Below, one piece after another: positions 33,701 through 37,416 of a DNA stretch of 37,416 nucleotides; the stretch's first letter is position 1, and each line of letters begins with the position of its first letter. The notes under the pieces are model-generated. The model was not told the DNA's origin, made no database searches, and saw only the letters and a program-made list of their open reading frames with translations. Made by a program: the position numbers and the translations under genes. This stretch comes from Ettlia oleoabundans. Lineage: Eukaryota > Chlorophyta > Chlorophyceae > Chlamydomonadales. Location: assembly GCA_019693395.1 (NCBI GenBank), contig JAAMXP010000389.1, forward strand, positions 1-37,416, given 5' to 3'.

Positions 33701-35300
33701 ATCCAGCTCTCTCTGAGCAGCCACCAGCTTTGCGTCCTGCTCTGAGGCCCGGCAGCTCAGTCGGTGCTGGGAAGCCTCAGCCTCCAGCACCCTGCGGTTC
33801 AGATCGGCCATTTCCTCCTCCTGCTGCTTGCGTTGATGCTCAATCTTCTCTTCCTGATGCTGCTGCTCCTCCGCTTTCAACAGATGCTGCTGCTGCTCGT
33901 CCTCATCCTTTGTTTCCTGCGGCTTCAGCGGCCGTGACTGCTGCATGGCAGCATCCTCGACAGCCTGCTGCTGGGGTTCCTGATCCTGAAGCTGAGGCTG
34001 GCTGCTCAGCGCCCCTATCCCAGCTTCTGGAGTGTCAGGTGAGCAGCTGCGGCTGCCTGACTGCTTCAGCAATGCTGGGTATTTGGCCAAAGCACTGGCA
34101 GATGGCACAGTCGCATCACTGCTGCCAGCATTGCATCGCCGTTTGGCTCCAGCACCCCTGATGGCCTGCCCTTCAGCCGCACGCTTCACACCAGCAAGCC
34201 CACTGCTGCTTGATAGGCGTGCCAGCCCTTCACCTCGATCAGCAAAGCAGCAACTGCAGCTGCAATCTCAGACGCTGCCTGCCACGCACCTGGGTACTGT
34301 GCTGCAGGGTGCTGCAGTGGCAATTGTTGCTCATACTCCTGCTGGTCCAGGGGATGCGGCAATTGCCAGCCCTGCGTTGCCAGCTCAGCCCGCAAGCTGT
34401 GTGTTGGGTACGGCCGTGGTTGCAGCTGCTCCTCCGAGTGAGCGCACCGACAGCTATCGCCAGCTGGGCACCCACCCCTCTGCAACAACTCGATGCACGG
34501 CTCTGTGTGCTGCTCCTGATCAGCCCAGCTTGAAACGTCAGGCAGCCGGTGCACAATGCGTACTGCCAGGGGCAATAGCGGGAGAAGCAACAAGAGCGGG
34601 AACGCTACGTTTCAGTGTCATGCTTGCCACTACATGCAGCAAAAGCAAGTCTTCCCAGCAGCCTTGGTCTGAGAGAAGTCTGGTGTGCAGGCCATGACAA
34701 CAAGGTCAGAACCATACCTGACTGTCGTGAGCGCTACAGTTTGACCTGGGCAGACACATCGCACCGAGTGTCATGCTGGCCATGGGCGTAGAAGCATGCA
34801 GAGGAGTGCAGGCACAAACCCTGCAGCCACCTGCAAAGAAGCGCAACAAGAACTGATTTTGGCTCCGAGAGTTCCCTTGATGTGGCATCCACATTCACAA
34901 GAAGTAAAGCTGCCACAGGCAGTGGCCAGGTCCCAGGTCCGAGCGTGTGAAAAGCAGGCAGCTGCTGGTACTGGGCATCCTTGAACTGACAAGACACGAC
35001 TCACCCAGGGCACATGAAAATTTTGTATTGGGCAGCGTTATAGCCCTGGCGCTGGTACCATTCCGCCATTGGGAGGGCTCCACCACTGGCCCAGTACTGC
35101 GAGAAGTGAGCAAGCACAAGATACCGTGGCGAGAGCGTTGCTTTTACGGCGGTGCAGCTTGTCGCACCCGCCTTGCGGGCGTTGCCGCTTGCGCTAACCC
35201 AGGCCTATAACCTCACCTGCGGGTACTCTGCCGCATAAGCCTGGGTAGGCTGCTTGCCGAAACCGGCAGCCCGTGTCTCCGTTGCTGCAGCCTCCGTCAT
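30750..35300 (-). CDS. Tandem CCCH zinc-finger and long coiled-coil protein with two in-frame TAG codons
   Basis: Exons: 35300-35217 (MTEAAATETRAAGFGKQ), 35096-35005, 34830 to about 34765, about 34528-34290, 34233-33659, 33477-33359, 33180-32442, 32252-31793, 31562-31389, 31136-30982 and 30875-30750 (TAA). Finger 1 is C-x7-C-x5-C-x3-H (MCPGWLQGLCLHSSACFYAH) and finger 2 is C-x8-C-x5-C-x3-H (PCIELLQRGGCPAGDSCRCA, then H). Both match canonical RNA-binding CCCH spacing. About 550 residues of Gln/Glu/Ala heptad coiled coil follow, then a less biased C-terminus (FLDLLVQEASRLPVADPTKF). All junctions from 34233 onward keep phase, yet TAG occurs in frame at 32144-32142 and 31470-31468, both in Gln-rich context. 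The protein may end at the first, or the TAGs may be errors, mutations or read through. One intron has a GC donor (31792). The borders of exons 3-4 are approximate. Confidence 0.75.
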
Positions 35301-36272
35301 TGAACAAGGCTGCCACCGGAACTCAACAATACGAAATCCAGCTATTGACAGTTTCGCTCTGCAAGGTTTGCTAGGCTTTGAAAACAGCGGTGCGCAAGCA
35401 AAACCGGTGCTGTGGACTTCCCTCGCGGGGCGCTATCCCTTCCACACGATGCGGGTGTCATTGTGCGAGTGCGTTGAGCACACCCGGCCTAAACTTGTCT
35501 ACAAGTGCCCGTGAGCAGAATGGGAGCCATCCAAGTAGCGTTGGCCGTCTCCTGCGTGTGCGCAAGACGAACGGCGCCACACAGCGACCTGCGACCTCGA
35601 TCACAGCGTGCCATCCGACGCCTCCTGACTGCTGCTGGCACCACAGCTGTACTGCCGCCGCCGCTCATCCCTCCACGTCGCTGCCGGCGCCGCCTGAATG
35701 ACCCCGCACGGAGATTAAGCTTCAGCAACTGCGCACCTTGTTCCCAGGGATCGCTTCGCAACGATTAAGAGCACAGCCAATGAACAGGATGTGCCTCACT
35801 TGCTTCCGCCTGCAGATGAGCGCTCACGTCTTCTGCTGCAACAAACATCGCCTTTGACCTGCTACGAGCCCTTTAGTGTCAGCAGGCTCCCTGGCCAAAT
35901 TTTCAAGCGCTGTAGATGTAGCTCTAACTTTTATTTCATCCTTCGAGCATGATGGGTTTTGATGGCCTGCACCTAAAGCTTTGAAGCTGCCGGCTGCCGC
36001 TACGGCATTGGCAGCTGGACCTTTTTAGTATACTTTTGACAGTCATCAAGCAGGACCATGCCCACCTCATTATAAGGTTTCTAGTTACTTACTGTAATCT
36101 GATTCTTGTAAGGATGCGAGGGTTCCAGTGCTGCAGCAGCGGGGTCAAAGAGGCCCATTCCCCTTGAAGACAGAACTTTTGTTTTTTCTCCAAGGTTGCA
36201 AGCTTTCCCTCATTTTCTTTCGCCTCAATAGCAGTCCCAAACTCACAGCACCGGGAACGCTGCAGTTCAGCT
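35301..36272. promoter_or_regulatory. Divergent intergenic region between the CCCH gene and the expansin-like gene
   Basis: This is about 970 bases between divergent starts. The part nearer the expansin-like gene (35880-36240) is AT-richer, with TATAAGG at 36071-36077 about 200 bases before the ATG. Two TGTAA motifs (36093-36097 and 36107-36111) could end a short plus-strand transcript. An open stretch around 35505-35768 shows no family features, and I do not call it a gene. Confidence 0.4.
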
Positions 36273-37416
36273 ATGCCAGGCGGGACAGTGCCTCTGCTGG
36301 CAGCCGCAGTCTGCTGCGGTTGCCTGCTATTCTCTAAAGCACACGCTCAGCAGGCCACTCAACAACCCCAGCCTGCTGAGGCAGACGGCAGTCTGACCGA
36401 ATGGTTTCACGGAGCAGCCGTGAGCTATGGTGTCAGCTTTGGCGACGAGGTGAGCCTTTGTAGCCTCCTAAAGTCCTAGATGGTCCGGAAGGTTGCCCCA
36501 CCAAGGGTGGCTGAGCGTGCGGCGGCTGCCGCGGCCGCAAAGGCGGGAGCGTCCTTGCAGCGGCCGGGAGCAGGTCGTTGTTGGTTAGCAGGCAACCTCA
36601 AACCTCACCGAGGCCATGAAGACTCACTGTTTGATGAAGTTTGACCCAGCTTTTCTGCCCTAAACCGATGCAGTCCACTGTAAAGCCCGGCGCTTGTGGG
36701 CTGGACGCTGGCGGCAGCGGCGGTGACCGTGCCTTCATCCCCAGCATGGGACTGGGCCCTGGCAACCCCTTCTTGCAGCACCTGACCATGGCAGGCTGCG
36801 GTGCCTGCTTCGAGGTGCAGTGTGGCAACGACACCACACCACCAGAGGTGCGAGGAATAGCGTTCAGGGGGTACGGCGGGAGGGGAAGCCGGCACCCGTC
36901 ATAGCACGCCACCCCCGATCACGCATACATCGTGTGTGTTCATCGCGCATACATCGTGTGTGTTCCTTGCGCATACAGGCATCAATACAACCCCCACTTT
37001 TCCCTTGCGCAGGCCGCGGGCTGTCTGCGTAGCCCTGGAAGGAGCAGCACAGTCATCAACGTCACCCTCTTGGATGGCTGCCCGGGCTGCCAAGGTTGTC
37101 CTTGCACCCCATCCCGGCTGCATGGCTGTTCATTGCAAAATGATTGCTGCCGAGCTGTTGAATGATTAACATCAAATAACCAACACTCTATTGTGCAGGC
37201 AATCAAATTGCGATGCCTCTCTTGACGCTCAGCAGCCTGGCACCAGTGACCCAGGGGCAGGTGCCGGTGCGGTACAGACAGGTAAGGGCAGACGTCTGAC
37301 CTTGAAGCACCCCGCGCATGCCTGCCATTGCTCCTCACATTGCCAAAATGCAATGGTGTTGAGTTGCACGGCCCTCTTGCGCATCCCATGTGAGGCACTT
37401 GGTTTCTTTTCGCGCC
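36273..37416 (+). CDS. Secreted expansin-like (double-psi beta-barrel) protein, 3' end outside window
   Basis: Four exons are visible (36273-36449, 36674-36847, 37013-37094, 37199-37281), all phase-consistent, with a GTAAGG donor leading out of the window. The start MPGGTVPLLAAAVCCGCLLF plus SKAHA is a signal peptide, with likely cleavage after AHA. The mature part shows YGVSFGDE, GACGLD, CGACFEVQC, the Cys pair in LLDGCPGCQ, and GNQIAMPLLTLSSLAPV...VPVRYRQ. This is the order seen in domain 1 of expansins and EG45-like proteins. The classic HFDL motif is replaced by GNQIAMPLL, so wall-loosening activity is not assured. It is presumably exported to act on the algal cell wall. The C-terminal carbohydrate-binding domain, if any, lies beyond the window. 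Confidence 0.85.
36922..36977 (+). repeat. 24-base direct repeat inside an intron
   Basis: CGCATACATCGTGTGTGTT occurs at 36922-36940 and 36946-36964, with a third partial unit (CGCATACA) at 36970-36977. It sits in the expansin-like gene's intron 36848-37012. It is a short tandem array with no sign of function. Confidence 0.9.

Noticed and set aside
35505..35768. 87-codon plus-strand frame starting MPVSRMGAIQV
   Set aside because: It is Arg-rich, with no partner exon, no signal features and no recognisable homology; probably chance.

Overview
The window looks like nuclear DNA of a GC-rich green alga, most likely a trebouxiophyte of the Chlorella/Micractinium type. That placement is inference. 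What the sequence shows: intron-dense protein genes with GT-AG introns and pyrimidine-rich CTGCAG-like acceptors, TGTAA motifs downstream of several stop codons (the green-algal poly(A) signal), N-terminal organelle-targeting-like peptides, and long Gln/Ala/Ser-rich low-complexity tracts built from CAG/GCA/AGC runs. I see no rRNA, tRNA, CRISPR or transposon. A two-base N gap lies at 7978-7979, so small assembly errors elsewhere are possible.

Layout. 25-506 (+): last exons of an unrecognised gene. 799-2379 (-): organellar-type RsmE 16S rRNA m3U methyltransferase. 3030-7447 (+): 937-residue Gln-rich protein carrying a PAT1-like FDASQYGFFG motif, followed by a geneless 1.7 kb that looks like its 3'UTR. 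9350-13285 (-): 11-exon major facilitator transporter of bacterial multidrug-efflux type. 13639-15141 (+): unrecognised coiled-coil protein, head-to-head with the transporter. 15986-22778 and 22861-27133 (+): two very Gln-rich coding blocks that may be a single gene, with a Plus3-like domain, an RS-rich region and a CCCH-like finger. Each block ends in the same multi-exon module. 27245-30452 (-): tryptophan/tyrosine permease family transporter. 30750-35300 (-): tandem-CCCH zinc-finger protein with a long coiled coil and two in-frame TAG codons. 36273 to the window end (+): secreted expansin-like (double-psi beta-barrel) protein, truncated by the window.

I rebuilt the exon structures by hand. 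Nearly all junctions keep codon phase across the whole gene, which is the main support for the models. Exceptions are flagged in the entries, mostly in the 15986-27133 block.

The most interesting material is the duplicated module at 21201-22351 and 25518-26519. Its copies share residue patterns and intron positions and phases, and I can name no family with confidence; the first exon recalls LOTUS/Egalitarian-type winged helices. Other points are about six GC-AG introns in 37 kb and the in-frame TAG codons. The genes do not form a pathway; three products (Plus3/RS/CCCH, tandem CCCH, PAT1-like) look related to RNA or transcription.
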